NCBI GenBank assembly: GCA_905182995.1
Contig: CAJJDP010000046.1
Span: 190,488-254,487, forward strand
Source: Paramecium octaurelia
Taxonomy: Eukaryota; Ciliophora; Oligohymenophorea; Peniculida; Parameciidae
DNA length: 64,000 nt
Direction of reading: 5' to 3'
The position numbers and the translations under genes were made by a program. Of this stretch, positions 28,550 through 42,468 are shown in pieces. Each line of letters starts with the position of its first letter. Within the stretch, counting starts at the first letter, position 1. The notes under the pieces were generated by a model. That model searched no databases. It worked only from the letters and a program-made list of their open reading frames with translations, and was not told the DNA's origin.

Positions 28550-30180
28550 TCATTTCTCTGAATTTCTGAGTTAATACTTTCTTTTTTACTTTAATTATCT
28601 TTCTTTTAGCAATTGAATCTGTTCTTCAGTCTACTTAATCCTTTTTAATTACTCATCCTCATTGTTGTCTTTCATGACTCTTTTCTCTTTAGAAATGGCA
28701 GGTAAAGCGGGTAAAAATGGAGATGGAGATTTTTCCTCTTATTGATGTTTGACACTTAAGATATTGAGATATTATATACTTTTTAATAAGTAGAGGTTTT
28801 GGTTCACCTTCTATATCTAGTTTCTTTTAGACCAACTTTTGTTACAGTATCTGAATTTCTGGTTTCATAGGTTTTTTATTTTTCTTAACAGCCTTAACGG
28901 GATTACCAGCATAAATCTAGTGAATGAGACTGAGTTTTTCAGTATTTTTAGTAGCCTAAGATGCAATCTCAAGCGAAGGTTTAGGTAAAATGTATGATTC
29001 ATCAACTTTATTCTATTTTTTACTAAGAACAGATGAAGCATCATATGATTAGATTTAAGAGTCATCCAATCTGCGACCAATCCTTGGTAAATGTTCAATA
29101 TTGGAATTGATTAAAGGGTCTTCAACATTTTCTTGGCTAGATTTTTGAACAGCCAAAGTTTGGATGAACTGATTTTTGTCGATTCTCATCATTTTAATAG
29201 GAGCATAATTTGGTTTTGGTAATCTGTCAGTGAGATAATGCATGACTCTGGGAACTCGAATAGTTTATAATAAGAATTTGGCTCCTTCTTCTTCAATCAG
29301 AACCTTATCATCCATTCTATTGATAACTGCTGATAGTTGTAAGATTTTATCACAAGATGGCCTCAAATGAGGTTGGACCTGAAGCAAAGCTCTAATAACA
29401 TTGCTTAGATCTTAACTATATATAGTTGGTATTTTCGGATAATAGCCTCTCACGACTTTCTTGTACAGACCATTCATGTCTTCAGCTCTAAAGGGAGGTT
29501 TCAATGTAGTCATTTCATAAAGGACGCAACCCAAGGACCAGATGTCAGATTTGGAGTCGTAAGGTTGATCCTTCCAGACTTCAGGGGATGCATAATAGGG
29601 TGTTCCGGTTTAAGTGTATAATAATATTTTTTTAGCCACTTTGGATACATTCATATCTCCCAATTTGACAGTTCCATCGGCATTCATGAAGACATTGGCT
29701 GATTTCAAGTCTCGATGATAGATTTTCATATCGTGCAATGCCTTCAATCCCTTAACTATCTTAAAGTAGATGGATGAATTACTTATGTGAAGTAGTTCCA
29801 AATGTCTTTCTCAGCCATTAGCATTCCTTTTTTCTAGCATTCAACAATCTTTTAGAACAAGTCTCCATCGTCTGCATACTCCATTACAATGCTATTTAGA
29901 TAACAATAGATTATACCATAAGCTCTGAGTAGATTCTTCTAAAAATGCCTCCTTATACTAAATTACATTGGCGTGTCTGACACTTGCTAATATTCTAACT
30001 TCATTCAGAGCGTTTTATTTTTCTTTGTCTGATAATGATTGTAGTTTCACTTTCTTTAAAGCGTATTCAAAACCATCAGCTATTCGTCTTACTTTATACA
30101 CTTTCGAGTATGCTCCCTCACCTAATTTCGTGGTATATTTTACCTAGTTCTTACAAAATCTAAAAGTCTTTCAAGGACAT
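28550..30180 (-). CDS. NEK-family protein kinase with DMN in place of DFG
   Basis: A 511-residue NIMA-related kinase with four introns, two of which end in AAG. N-terminal core: [30 protein letters not shown], then [12 protein letters not shown] where DFG is replaced by DMN, and [14 protein letters not shown]. The metal-binding Asp is kept. A D[LM]N variant occurs in a subgroup of ciliary NEKs as I recall. The C-terminal third is basic and ends in a charged coiled coil ([15 protein letters not shown]). NEKs act at basal bodies and in cilium length control. Convergent with the NDR gene, 29 bp apart. Confidence 0.93.
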
Positions 30181-30235
30181 TTCTACTTTTTATTTATATA
30201 TATAATTATTTATACTATATTAAAATTTATATTTA

Positions 30236-31320
30236 TCATAAATTTTAATCACTCTAATCCATTTCATTAAAATGCTATTTGTTTAAATTCGGAGAGTTAA
30301 TTCCCTATTCATTCCTAAATTAGATTTCTTCGTCATTCTCTGTGATATCATTCACCTCATCATAATCAATTGCAAAATTCGTCTACAGTTTCAATTGCTA
30401 CTTTCCCAACAACGTCTGGTCATCCTTGGCTTAATCGATGGTCTAATTAATAGGGTCTACTTCCTAATTCATTATCATCATTCTATACATCATATGATTC
30501 ATTGCGATTCCTATCATAAACATATGACTCTCCATTTCTAGTATACCTGATCTTCTCTGATCTGATGTACTGTTTCCAATATTCCCCTACTGGTCTCACA
30601 TCATCAAATGTACTAAGCAATTATAAAAACGGTATTAAATCCAATAATTCAGTGTCACTTGGGTCATCAAAGTAATTTTTTATATGTATAGCATTCTTAG
30701 GTTATAGAGAAAAAGAAGTGTGGGTATTATCTATTATTATTATGTTGTTTATTGATCTCTGCAATTTCGATAAATCTTTCACAAAGACTCCATTCAATAT
30801 TGAACAATTCGGCCTGAACAACCTCAAAGCACAAACTCCCTTCTAATCTATCCTATCTATCACAGGGTTTGCATACTCAAATAAATTTAATAACATACTT
30901 CACAAATACTAGCTGTAAATATAAAGATTTCATAAAATTCAGCCATTTTTATGAGGAATTCTTCAGCACCAGGCCTTATTCTAACATAAATTGTATAATT
31001 TGCATTCATTACTTTTATCTCTTAATAAACATAATTCAAACCTTCAAAATAAAATCCGGATCTGAAATATAATTGAAAGAACTATGAACCAAAGTTTCAT
31101 CCAAATCGATCACCAATGTCTTTCTACCCATATGTTAAAGGGATTGTTTTGGAATTGCTATTGGCTTTTAATTATAGGTCATAGGCATAAATCTGTTAAA
31201 TTAAAATTCCTCTTACTATTTGAAACATTCGCATTTGATAAGGGACTTCAACGTGTTAAAAAACCCAACTAAGGCATTTTGCTTCGGTTCCTCTTATACT
31301 ATGATGTTGTTTGCTCTCAT
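30236..31320 (-). CDS. SCP/FCP1-like phosphatase (NIF/CTD phosphatase domain)
   Basis: HAD-superfamily Ser/Thr phosphatase, 329 residues with four introns. The catalytic motif is [13 protein letters not shown], followed by [14 protein letters not shown], an [19 protein letters not shown] block and the closing [10 protein letters not shown] and [10 protein letters not shown]. This matches small CTD phosphatases and Dullard, which act on RNA polymerase II CTD or other phosphoproteins. There is no membrane anchor. Two introns (31019-31041 and 30876-30898) seem to end in GAG. The C-terminal 60 residues are acidic. It lies between two NEK kinase genes. Confidence 0.92.
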
Positions 31321-31373
31321 TATTTATTTATATTTTTAATTTAATATATTATCATCCTATCTTACAAGTAACA

Positions 31374-31934
31374 ATGTCATCATAATTAACACCAACAACC
31401 GATGAATTATATGATTCATTGAAACTAACAGACATCGCTAAGTCCAACTAATCAAAAGAACCCTCGCCCAGAAAATATGTTAAAGTAATTTCATGATTAA
31501 ACAAACATCAGATTGAAGATTATGGGAATACCCCTTTAGATAGTGAAGATTCATTTACTGTAAATTAAAATATCCTTCCTATCCCCTTGAAATAACCTGT
31601 ATAACCTATGGCAGTTTCAACTCAAGGCCAAAGAATTCTTATAAATCCAAAACTGATTATTGTAATCAAATTATTTCATTTTTATTTAGAAAATGCTGAA
31701 TCTTTACATCTCACAAGCTATTATTCAAGAGGAGGACAATATTTTTAATTGTACTCAATTACAGAAATGAGAAATCCTTATAATTTTTTGAATTTGAATA
31801 CTATAGATCAATAATATGAATCTTCACAAACTATTAATTAGATTATTAATGGTATGTATTTCCTTTATTCTTAATTTAGTAATTAATTTGCTTATTTCAA
31901 TTATTCGCTCTCTTAACTATTCTCTAAAGTCTGA
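31374..31934 (+). CDS. Hypothetical protein
   Basis: A 177-residue protein with one 27-nt intron that must be removed because it holds a TGA. The N-terminal half is Ser/Pro-rich; the C-terminal half contains LINPKLIIVIKLFHFYLENA and SLHLTSYYSRGGQYFQLYSI. No family recognised. The start is 53 bp from the divergent phosphatase gene. The stop at 31932-31934 is 7 bp from the stop of the convergent NEK gene. Confidence 0.6.
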
Positions 31935-31941
31935 TAGGCTC

Positions 31942-33674
31942 TCATGAAAGAGTCTAAGCCCATTTACTATTCCAAATAATATCTGAGAGCCTCTATCTTA
32001 TACCCTATAGTATCTCTTTCAGAAGTTCCTGGGACTTGGAACTGTTTTTGTTGATTAAGAAATCTATAAATGTGTAATTGATAAATAATTACTAAGGAAC
32101 TATTTTAAAGTTGTCAACAATAATGGACTCTTCTTCCTCCTTTGATTATTTTTTATCCAAACATTTCCTCATGTCTTTAATAAGGAATTTATAACCCTAT
32201 TATTATTCAAAGCTGTCATCTTCCCTTACTAAACTTACAATGGATTCCTTTCTTTTTTGTTCCTGTAGAATTGGACTCTTACTTTAAAGTCTAACAATGT
32301 TCGTGTTGTCTTTTAAATAAAACTTGTTTAACAGTTCTAAGTTTTAATATTTAATAGGCTGTTGTTGATTCTCCTTTGAACTAACTACACTAGCAAAAGA
32401 CTGTGGTTTATCGCTTTTTTCATCAATAAGTTATTGCTATTATTATTAGGAATGAAGTGGTGGTTATTATAGCATAGAATAATTTTGATTTATTGCTTAC
32501 AAAGGTGAGTTTTGTCTATTGAACAATTATTTTAACTCCACTTTGCTATTGTCCTTTTTGGGCGAAGGTTTCTTACTGGCAACAGTTTAAATAATCTGTC
32601 TCGAAGTGATAGGTGAATTATTTTAACTTTAATTTTAAGATATCTTATTCTATTCAAACTATTTTTGTTGTAAGATAAATTATTGTGCTGTCTATTGAGG
32701 TTGAATAAATCTAAAAAGTAAGATGAGTATGTTACAGGTTTTCAGTAGGTTTTATTTCAGTCATCTCTTGCAATTCATGTCGATTCAAAGTGGAAACAAG
32801 CAGACTTCCTATTCTCTATTTTAAGAAATCTCTCTCTAGAATTCTCTTTATGCTAGGTCTCTTTGATGGATCCTTAATCAACATATCAGCTATTAATGAT
32901 TGTAATTCTGAAGAGTATTGTGATGGAATAGGAGGGTAAGTTCCTCTTAAGATTTTTAAAACCAACTCTTTCATTGACAATGCATCGAATGCATGATTCA
33001 AGGTGGTTAACTCATACAAGATGCAACCTAGAGACCAGATGTCCGATTTCTAATTGTAAGGCTTTTCTTAACAAATTTCTGGACTTAAATAATACGGAGT
33101 TCCTATTGCAGTTTTGGCACAATCATACGTGTGTTACAGAACACGTGCAATACCAAAATCTCCAATTTTCACATCGTTTTTGCTTGTGAGGAATATATTT
33201 TAAGTTTTCAAATCTCTATGTAAAATTTTCCTCTCGTGTATGTGATTCATTGCCAGTGCCATCTAAACAAACCAATCTAATATTTATTCCTCTGAAAAGA
33301 GTATTCCAAGCTCTTTTTGTTTAGCTATTTTGCCATACAAATCACCTCCGTCGGCATAATCCATTACTATACATAGACATCTATCAAAGGTTTCATGATG
33401 AAATAATACTTTTTCTCCATAAATGATTCTCTATATGTGATAATGTAAGGATGTCTCATGGCCTTCAGAACGTGGACTTCATTTAATGCCTCCTCCCTTT
33501 ATTTTCTGTCCATCTTAGATATGTCAATAATCTAATTTAAATCATTTTGATACTTTGATTATATAATTTTTCTTATTCGATAACGCCTAGGCTAGAAGGG
33601 CATATCCAAAACTACCTGATTTATTTTATCATAATACCTTTTCCAACTACTCTAATCTTTTTGTATTTATCCAT
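31942..33674 (-). CDS. NEK-family protein kinase (NEK1-like)
   Basis: A 544-residue NIMA-related kinase with four introns of 22, 22, 29 and 25 nt. The core reads GKGSFGYALL, VMDYADGGDLYGKIAK, HRDLKTQNIFLT, IGDFGIARVL and TAIGTPYYLSPEI, with DIWSLGCILYEL and KDPSKRPSI at the C-lobe. All catalytic residues are present, unlike the nearby kinase with DMN. The C-terminal half is Gln/Ser/Lys-rich and ends with a helical segment. It starts at ATG 33672-33674 and ends convergently next to the gene at 31374. Confidence 0.95.
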
Positions 33675-33992
33675 CTCGTTTAAATTTAAAATTTAATTAT
33701 ATTATCAATTATAAAATACTGTTAAGAAACAATAATATTATACAAAATGTGAATCTGCTCCAAAATAAATGTAAACTTAAAATCCAAAAATTAATATCCT
33801 TAATACTGAACCCCACTCATCCTTAAGAAACTAAAATTGAACATTGTATATTGGCATCATGTGGATTGCGTTTTAAATTATTTTATAAGAATTCAATTGA
33901 CATTAAAGATAAAGCTTCCAAGATAGCCAAATTGAGTTTAAATAAAATTGATTCAATATCATTTGTTATTGATAAATATATTATAATTAATA
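33675..33992. other. Intergenic region between divergent genes
   Basis: About 320 bp between the NEK and SIN1-like starts. An open stretch is present in one frame but has no ATG, so it is treated as promoter or leader sequence. Confidence 0.5.
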
Positions 33993-35756
33993 ATGGAAAA
34001 TTATAATTTCTCTGCTTTATCTATATCTATATAAACAGATGCCCAGTCTTCCTAATCAGGTAAACAATTTAGCAGTCCCTTGAAATCTGATAAAACTAAC
34101 TTTTTAGATTTAGATAATCAAAAACAAAATAATGATTCTGCTCAATTCTCTCAAATTGATGTTTCTATCTAGAAAGATTGCGAAGAAAAGGCAGCATAGA
34201 CTTCGGAATAAAAATCCAATAGTCTTTGTGAATCGCAATTAAAGTAGACCAAGGCATCTTAGAATAAAAAGAAATTAGTAAAGAGATGCTAAACAACACT
34301 TTTGATTGGATAATCCATTCATAAACACAACTCTTAGAAGGCTGAAAAATATTTCATTAAAAAAAACAATCAGATTATAGAGAAATCATTTGAGAAGATT
34401 AAAGGGAAGAGGTCCAATTTTTCTAGAATGTTTCTTACAAATATAAGGTAATTGTAGAAACCAATTCAGGTTCGTTATTTTCGATCTACAATTACGAAAG
34501 TCCTGGTGATTGATTAAGACATGTTGGCTGCAGAATTTATTGTTTTAGCATTAACATAGTTCCAAAATGACGTCAAATTAGATCAATCTTTGTATGAATT
34601 TCCAAATTACAGTTTAGCCTATTAAATTGAAGGGCAGGATGATTAGCAAGATTTGGATGAATTCTAATATAGAAGACAACCCTAAAGATACAAAAGTTTC
34701 GGATCTCTTGAGGGCAAGATGAAATCCAGAAGAGAGAGTTTGAATGAAATAGATTATGATTAAAAACCAGTCTCACAGTTTGAAATCTCATTTGCAGAAG
34801 ATAATGATGACAGAATTATTTAAATTGATTTAGAATCACCTATGCGTTATTATAAATCGGTTGATATTGTACCAATATTAGATTCTAAATAATTAGATAT
34901 TGATTTGCAAATGGCTAAGATTGTATATTAATAACATCCTAATCATATTCTTATTCTTATTGAGGAACCTATAAGTAAAGGAAGATTTCATATTAAGATA
35001 CAACCGAATTAGTTGATTGAAGATTTATTTGTAGAATTAAGCATGAAAGCAAATAAGAAATACAGAACCACTGATTACAATTTAATTTTAAAATATCCTT
35101 GTATTCACATGAGTACAGAACCCATTAATTTAAAAATACCCATCAGCAAGTTACCAATACATTATTTAATACTCAACTAAAAATTTCAAAATGAAGCCAA
35201 TCGCTCATTAAGATAATTTGCAGATAGTTATACAATTAATATCAACAAAGATACAATTTTCTCAAGAAGTGTTAATAAGTCTTACAGATTTTTGTAAGAG
35301 GAAGGGAAATCCAATGAAACAACAGATAAAGTCAGAAACTTATATTCCTATCAAGAGTTTTAACTATTAAAAATCGATAATTAATTTAGAAATAATGTAG
35401 TTTTAGGAATTGATTATTTCGATTTGTATTACTCTTACACTTAAGAGAGACAAAGAAAATTCACCTTAGGAAAATTTTGTAAATCAATTTCATAATATTT
35501 AATCGAAGAGCCAATTGTACAAAAAGATTATAGGAGATTACCTTTAAATAAGATATAAAATGTTGAATTGACTAAAGATTTTTAATTGATAATAGTTTAT
35601 GAGAAGAGTCAAAACTACAAAAAATAGATTCATTTCGGAATAGATTACAATTAAGAGAAATCTAAAATCGATCTTCAACAAAAAACTATCATGAATGCAT
35701 ACAATAAATTAGAATATTTAGTGGATTTATATATAAAATATAAATAACAATTATGA
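33993..35756 (+). CDS. SIN1/AVO1-like TORC2 subunit (candidate)
   Basis: A 587-residue intronless gene. The N-terminus is Gln/Ser-rich. A central region with EFIVLALTQFQND, LYEFPNYSLAYQIEG and DLDEFQYRR has the shape of the SIN1 CRIM ubiquitin-like domain. Next, HILILIEEPISKGRFHIKI and LIEDLFVELSMKAN resemble a Ras-binding fold. The last 150 residues (YQEFQLLKIDNQF to NAYNKLEYLVDLYIKY) could be the PH domain. The domain order fits SIN1, which brings AGC kinases to TORC2. Each match alone is weak, so the call is tentative. Confidence 0.5.
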
Positions 35757-36836
35757 ATTTATTCAATGTTGATGGCTCTTTAGCAACCCTTACTCATTTT
35801 AATCTAATACAACTAGTATATTTAAAAAAAACGATAAGCTTTTCTAATTAAAAGGAATTTATAAAATTACACTCAAATCAACTTGGATATAAAATATCAA
35901 AATAAAGCTAAACTACTACAATTAAGTTTGTGATGGATAAAATTGATAACAATCAAAACGACTAAGAATTCTGAGAAATATAAAATCTTCTTTAGCTAAA
36001 ATATATCGTAATACAAAATACTTAAATATGAACTAATAACATTTTAATATCAATATAAATAAATGCTTTTTAACATAACATTATTTAATGATTTCTCTAT
36101 TTCGAGTTTATTTCCTAAATGTGAAAAATTCAATTTAAAATTTAATAATTATTTGGTAACCAAAAAAATACGTATTAATAGTATTGACTAGAATTATGAT
36201 ATACATTTGATCATACATAACGATGGTTAATTAGATTAATGATATTAGATGTTCCTTACTAAAACTAATTATATATATGAATCATCTATCGCAAGGCAAC
36301 GAGACATAGGAATAAAATCTAATCTAATAAGTGCATACTATTAAAGTAGTATTGATTACCATAGCATTACTTACCCAAAACATATACTTTTTAACTGGAT
36401 ATTATTAACTTAGCAACAGAAAAATATATTGCAAAAGATATTCTCAAGTATTTTTATAGAAGGTAGTAGAAAGACTTTAAATTCATCGATTAGCAATAGC
36501 AGAGATAATTGATTAAGTAATTTATTGAGTTATGTTAATATAAATATTATTTTTATAAATATATTTTTCTTCGTATCTATGATAATTAAATCTTAATAAG
36601 ATTCATAATTATATTTTGAAAACATAGATTTTTTTAATTATTACTTTAATTTGAAATAATTATTTATCTTATTCGTATAACGTTGATTTAGAAATTAATT
36701 TATAGTCTCATTAATAAATTAGGATTGCTTAGTAAATTAGAAATTTATTGAATCCAAATTGCTCACATTTTAAACATTTAGTTTTGTGGATATATTTTAA
36801 TTTATTTTAGGTACAAATTCTAATTATATTAATTAT
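35757..36836. other. Large intergenic region, no supported gene
   Basis: About 1,080 bp, very AT-rich. One frame is open between about 36195 and 36530 but has no intron signals, no family match and a composition like its surroundings, and open runs arise easily when TGA is the only stop. It may hold regulatory sequence or decayed gene remains. Confidence 0.5.
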
Positions 36837-38728
<1,892 letters not shown>

Positions 38729-38766
38729 AAATTATAAATAAATATATAATATTAAAATTCTATATT

Positions 38767-39845
38767 TCAAATATCTTTGATGTACTTAAAATTTGCTGGT
38801 TCTTTAAGAGCTCGAAGTAAGTTATACCTGTATTTTAAGTGCCATCCAGTATTTGCTATTCTTGAATTGTAAATGTAAGATACCGATTATTATTTTAAGA
38901 AGTATTCACTACAAAATGTCAATTAAAAATATACCTAAAGATTCTAAATGCTTTATTAAATTATTGACTTTTCTCTTCATCAGTTTCAACCCAAAGATCT
39001 CTCAGTTGTTTTATGTTAGTCATCTGATTTTTCTTATCTTTTAAAATACTAACAAATTCTTCAAATTGCTCGCAATTCATTATTTTTAGTCCAATATCTT
39101 TATTTTATATAATATAGGTAATTATTGCTTTAGAAAAATTTTTTGTAATATTTTTCGTATCATTTACCTTTCCTTTTTTAATTCTATTCTTTAACTTAAA
39201 ATATGAATTTTTGTGTTCTTTACTCTCTTATTCAACTTATTGAGGTTCAATAGATTCAGAATCCTCATGTTAACCAAAAAACTAAAAATCAGACATTCGA
39301 AAATGCTGACTTGATTAAACTTGCTTAGGTTAGACTGAAAATCTATCTTAAGATTATAAGATTGGATTAGTTATTTAGTATTGCATTGCTGCAAATTATT
39401 CTTGTGGATAATTAGCATAAAATTAAGGATAAGGTTAATCTAATGATTTTTAAAATTGTTACATGATATGAGAGGAAATTAATTTCTTGGAAAAGACATG
39501 AAAGTACTATCATTTGACTCTTAAACTTTGATCTATCTTAAGATTTTGTCATCCTAAAAAATGATCTTGAATTTTAGAATGAATAATACATATAGTTGAT
39601 TATTTTGACCTGGCAAAACAATTATATTTGCTTTCTTCTTAAAGTTTTAGTGTCTAATGAGATTGTTTAGACACTTTATAAATTTATGTTAGATTATTTG
39701 GAGCTAATTAATCTACATTATTATTATTCATTACCTTTATTCTCTAATCATTTCCGTCAAAACTATGATAAACATTTTAGAAAGAAAATGGCTATTGCAT
39801 CATAGACATTTGAACACTATCCTGACTTCTAAGATTACTTATCAT
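38767..39845 (-). CDS. Hypothetical protein
   Basis: A 320-residue model with four introns (31, 36, 23 and 26 nt). An early part with IIVLPGQNNQLY is followed by an aromatic, Gln/Pro-rich stretch (SYQPYPQFYANYPQEQFAAM) and a C-terminal helical domain from INCEQ-like residues MNCEQFEEFVSILKDKKNQM to WHLKYRYNLLRAL. The frame runs through an internal ATG at 39078-39080 that could be mistaken for a separate start. No family recognised. Confidence 0.62.
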
Positions 39846-40016
39846 TGAGACTTTTTTAATGTAAAATTAAATATTAAAATATCGTAAATGCACTCGTAAT
39901 AACTGGACATTTTTATAGATTAAATATCAAGTTTTGATATAAATGATTAATAATAAACACACAAGATATTTAATATTTATTAAACTAAATCTTATATTTT
40001 TACCTATAATTTTTCA

Positions 40017-40996
40017 TCATTCTTACCCTTCTTCTTCCTTCTGTTTCTCTTGTGACTCCTCACTTTCTGATTATGAACTTTCGTGCTCCTATTAAACTTA
40101 TTATTCCTTCAACTTTTAATATTGCGATTCAGTGAAATTAGTATATGCCCTCAACAATTTTTCCTTTAAATCCTTTTCCATTTCCTAATTTGCTTCTAAT
40201 GAATATTTTACATTAAACTTTTCAGTACTATATTCTTTAAGAGGATTCATACCCTCATTGGTCTTGGCTGGCTACCATAAAATATGAGGATATGTTCTAA
40301 AATGGTCATCAAATCAAATAACTTACTTGGTAATAAAAAAGTCTCTCATTATTTTAATTTATAGTTCAAGTAATAGAACCTGGAATATATTTTAATCTAA
40401 TACCTATCTTTTATATTCATCAGCAGCTAAATCTCGCTCTAATTACTTCCTCTCATTAACTAACTAACTCTTCTTTTTCTGAAAATCAATCAAACTAAAA
40501 ACATACATTTTAATCTTCCTTGAGAGTCTGCAAATCCTATTTGTCTTTATCATCTAATCTTTTATTTATTTCTATTTATTTATCCAACTATTTAATTTGG
40601 TTAGAAAAGAGATACCTTCTATTTCTCACCCATCAAGTCTTGTTTTGCCCTTTAGAGATGATTCCCTAATAAGGATTTTGCTAAACGTCTATCCTTCTCC
40701 TTCAGGGTAGTGGGTACTTGTTCATCAAGCTACTTTTACTTTTCTGCACGTTCTTCCTTTGCACCCACAAGATTTATTTGAAATACTTTCTATACAATCA
40801 AAACAAGAATAACTACCTATTCTTTTCCATCATTTAATTTTATCCTTTTGTGATCTAATTTTCTAATTAATATTGATAACTAATACTAGAATGAGAAGTT
40901 CTTAATCTCTTTAATAATGGTCTTCCTTTTTGTAAGACTCTCCGCTTGCTTTTTGTGTAATTCATTCAATTCATTTCTTATATCTTCCACATTCAT
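40017..40996 (-). CDS. Coiled-coil protein, unknown
   Basis: A 289-residue protein after removal of four introns (28, 28, 24 and 30 nt). Long charged helices dominate (ELNELHKKQAESLTKRKTII, KQKQLDEQVPTTLKEKDRR, QLVNERKQLERDLAADEYKR). A short ordered segment TYPHILWQPAKTNEGMNPL interrupts them and the tail is Glu/Gln-rich. A cytoskeletal or ciliary role is plausible but not shown. The start is 46 bp from the stop of the tandem RING-CH gene. Confidence 0.65.
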
Positions 40997-41041
40997 TGGA
41001 GATATATTTTTATATTATTATTATTAATAAAATAAAGTCAT

Positions 41042-42016
41042 TCATTTAGTGGAAGTACTTAACTTTTATTCCATTAATATTTCAATGTCCCATTGGATAA
41101 AATCAAATTCAAACTCTGATAATCCACCTAGATTCCATGATCTACTTTATTTCCTATTTGTCTATCCTAAACAAACCAATAATACTAAAGACAATAAGTT
41201 AGAAATAAATACATTGGTAATCAAATCCAAAAAATTTAAAGAAAATGCTACAATTAATCCTAGTACTATCAAAAAAGCAATCACAATCCCCATTAATAAA
41301 TCAATATGCAATCTCAATTCCTCTTTGATAAAAATAGACATTATAACGAGTGCAATTGTTATCAAAGCTAGAATTGTCAAAACAAATGATAGAAATAAAA
41401 GCTTTTCGTGTTTAATAGGATCCTTAAATGATGAAAGTAAGTTAGTCTCTCTATATATTTTTATCTTAAAAACAAATTTACAAATTTCACATCTGATAGG
41501 TTTGATAAATCTTCTTTGCTTCTCATCCATAAAATTATTCTCAATATCTTTTTGGACACATTATTAATGTACATGTTACATGGATCCTTTGCAGAGACAA
41601 GGACGTATAAAATTATTGGGTAAATCAGTTTATCCACAATATTTACATTCTTTTTCATCTATTTTTTTTAGAACAATTATTGATGAATTTAATTTGCTTG
41701 TTGTTATATTAACATTCTCAGTAGTTAAATTTAATTGTTTGCTCTTTAGAATTTCATTACTCTTTAAAATAAATTCTCTATTTAATTTTGATTACTTTTT
41801 AGGAGTATTATAGATATTAGAATCACTAGGATATAGGTTTAATTATTCAAGATTTGCATCTGATTATTGGCGACTTTGATAGTGTGCCAAATTTTGGGTC
41901 AAAATAGTGTTATTTTATGATTCTTATACGTACCTTTCTGTTATTTAAGTAGAAGTAGCATCCTCTTTCTTTTTAGTACTTTAATAACTTGAATAATTGT
42001 TTATAGTGACTATCAT
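41042..42016 (-). CDS. MARCH-type RING-CH membrane ubiquitin ligase
   Basis: A 324-residue intronless gene. A low-complexity N-terminal 145 residues precede a RING-CH finger: CKYCGQTDLPNNFIRPCLC, then HVHQQCVQ and CEICKF, giving the C4HC3 pattern of MARCH proteins. Two strongly hydrophobic segments follow (FLSFVLTILALITIALVIMS and LLMGIVIAFLIVLGLIVAFS) and a third weaker one. Such ligases ubiquitinate membrane proteins at the ER, Golgi or endosomes. The start ATG at 42014-42016 is the longest in-frame choice. Confidence 0.86.
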
Positions 42017-42468
42017 GTGTACTTTTTAATTTAAATTACAAATTTCTTTTCGATTAATTAATTCCCTTTATTCAATTACATGCTCCAATTTCAGTCTGAT
42101 TTTAGTAACAAATTGAATAAAATAGCATTAACATTAATTAAAATTAAAAAAATAATAAAATAAAAGCTAAAACTATTTTAAGTAATTAATGTATAAATAG
42201 AATTGACACAAAATAAGTGATAGCATGTTAGTAGAACTTTAGTAAACCTAAAATATTAAGATACATTCCTTCTATTTAATAGATTTGATATTTTTTTATT
42301 ATAGTTTAAAAAGTAGCAATTTTTAATATAGTATAATATGTTAAGATTGAAATTCAACAAATGAAGATGAGGATTCTAGACTAAATATGCAAAGTTGGGA
42401 ATTATGAGTAAAAATTTAATTAGCAATTCTAATTATATTTAAAAAAAAAAAAAAATAAAATAAAAATA
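42017..42468. other. Intergenic region between divergent genes
   Basis: About 450 bp of AT-rich spacer with a poly-A tract near 42440-42455. It probably contains both promoters. Nothing else is supported. Confidence 0.55.

Noticed and set aside
31932-31934. TGA read as selenocysteine in the gene at 31374
   Set aside because: The frame stays open for about 40 codons beyond, but the sequence after it is antisense to the NEK gene, and no selenoprotein motif is visible.
33760-33992. Open frame upstream of the SIN1-like gene
   Set aside because: It has no ATG and is in a different frame from the gene, with no intron that would join them.
36195-36530. Open frame of about 110 codons in the large spacer
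   Set aside because: With TGA as the only stop, such runs are common by chance; it has no intron, motif or coding-like composition.
38767-39080. Separate 95-residue gene starting at the ATG at 39080
   Set aside because: The upstream frame runs into it without a stop after introns are removed, so it is the C-terminal part of one 320-residue protein.
41049-41567. 172-codon plus-strand open frame
   Set aside because: It is antisense to the RING-CH gene, whose zinc ligands and membrane segments are clear on the minus strand.
42441-42455. Poly-A tract as the mark of a retroposed sequence
   Set aside because: It is a short tract in an AT-rich promoter region with no target-site duplication or adjoining element.
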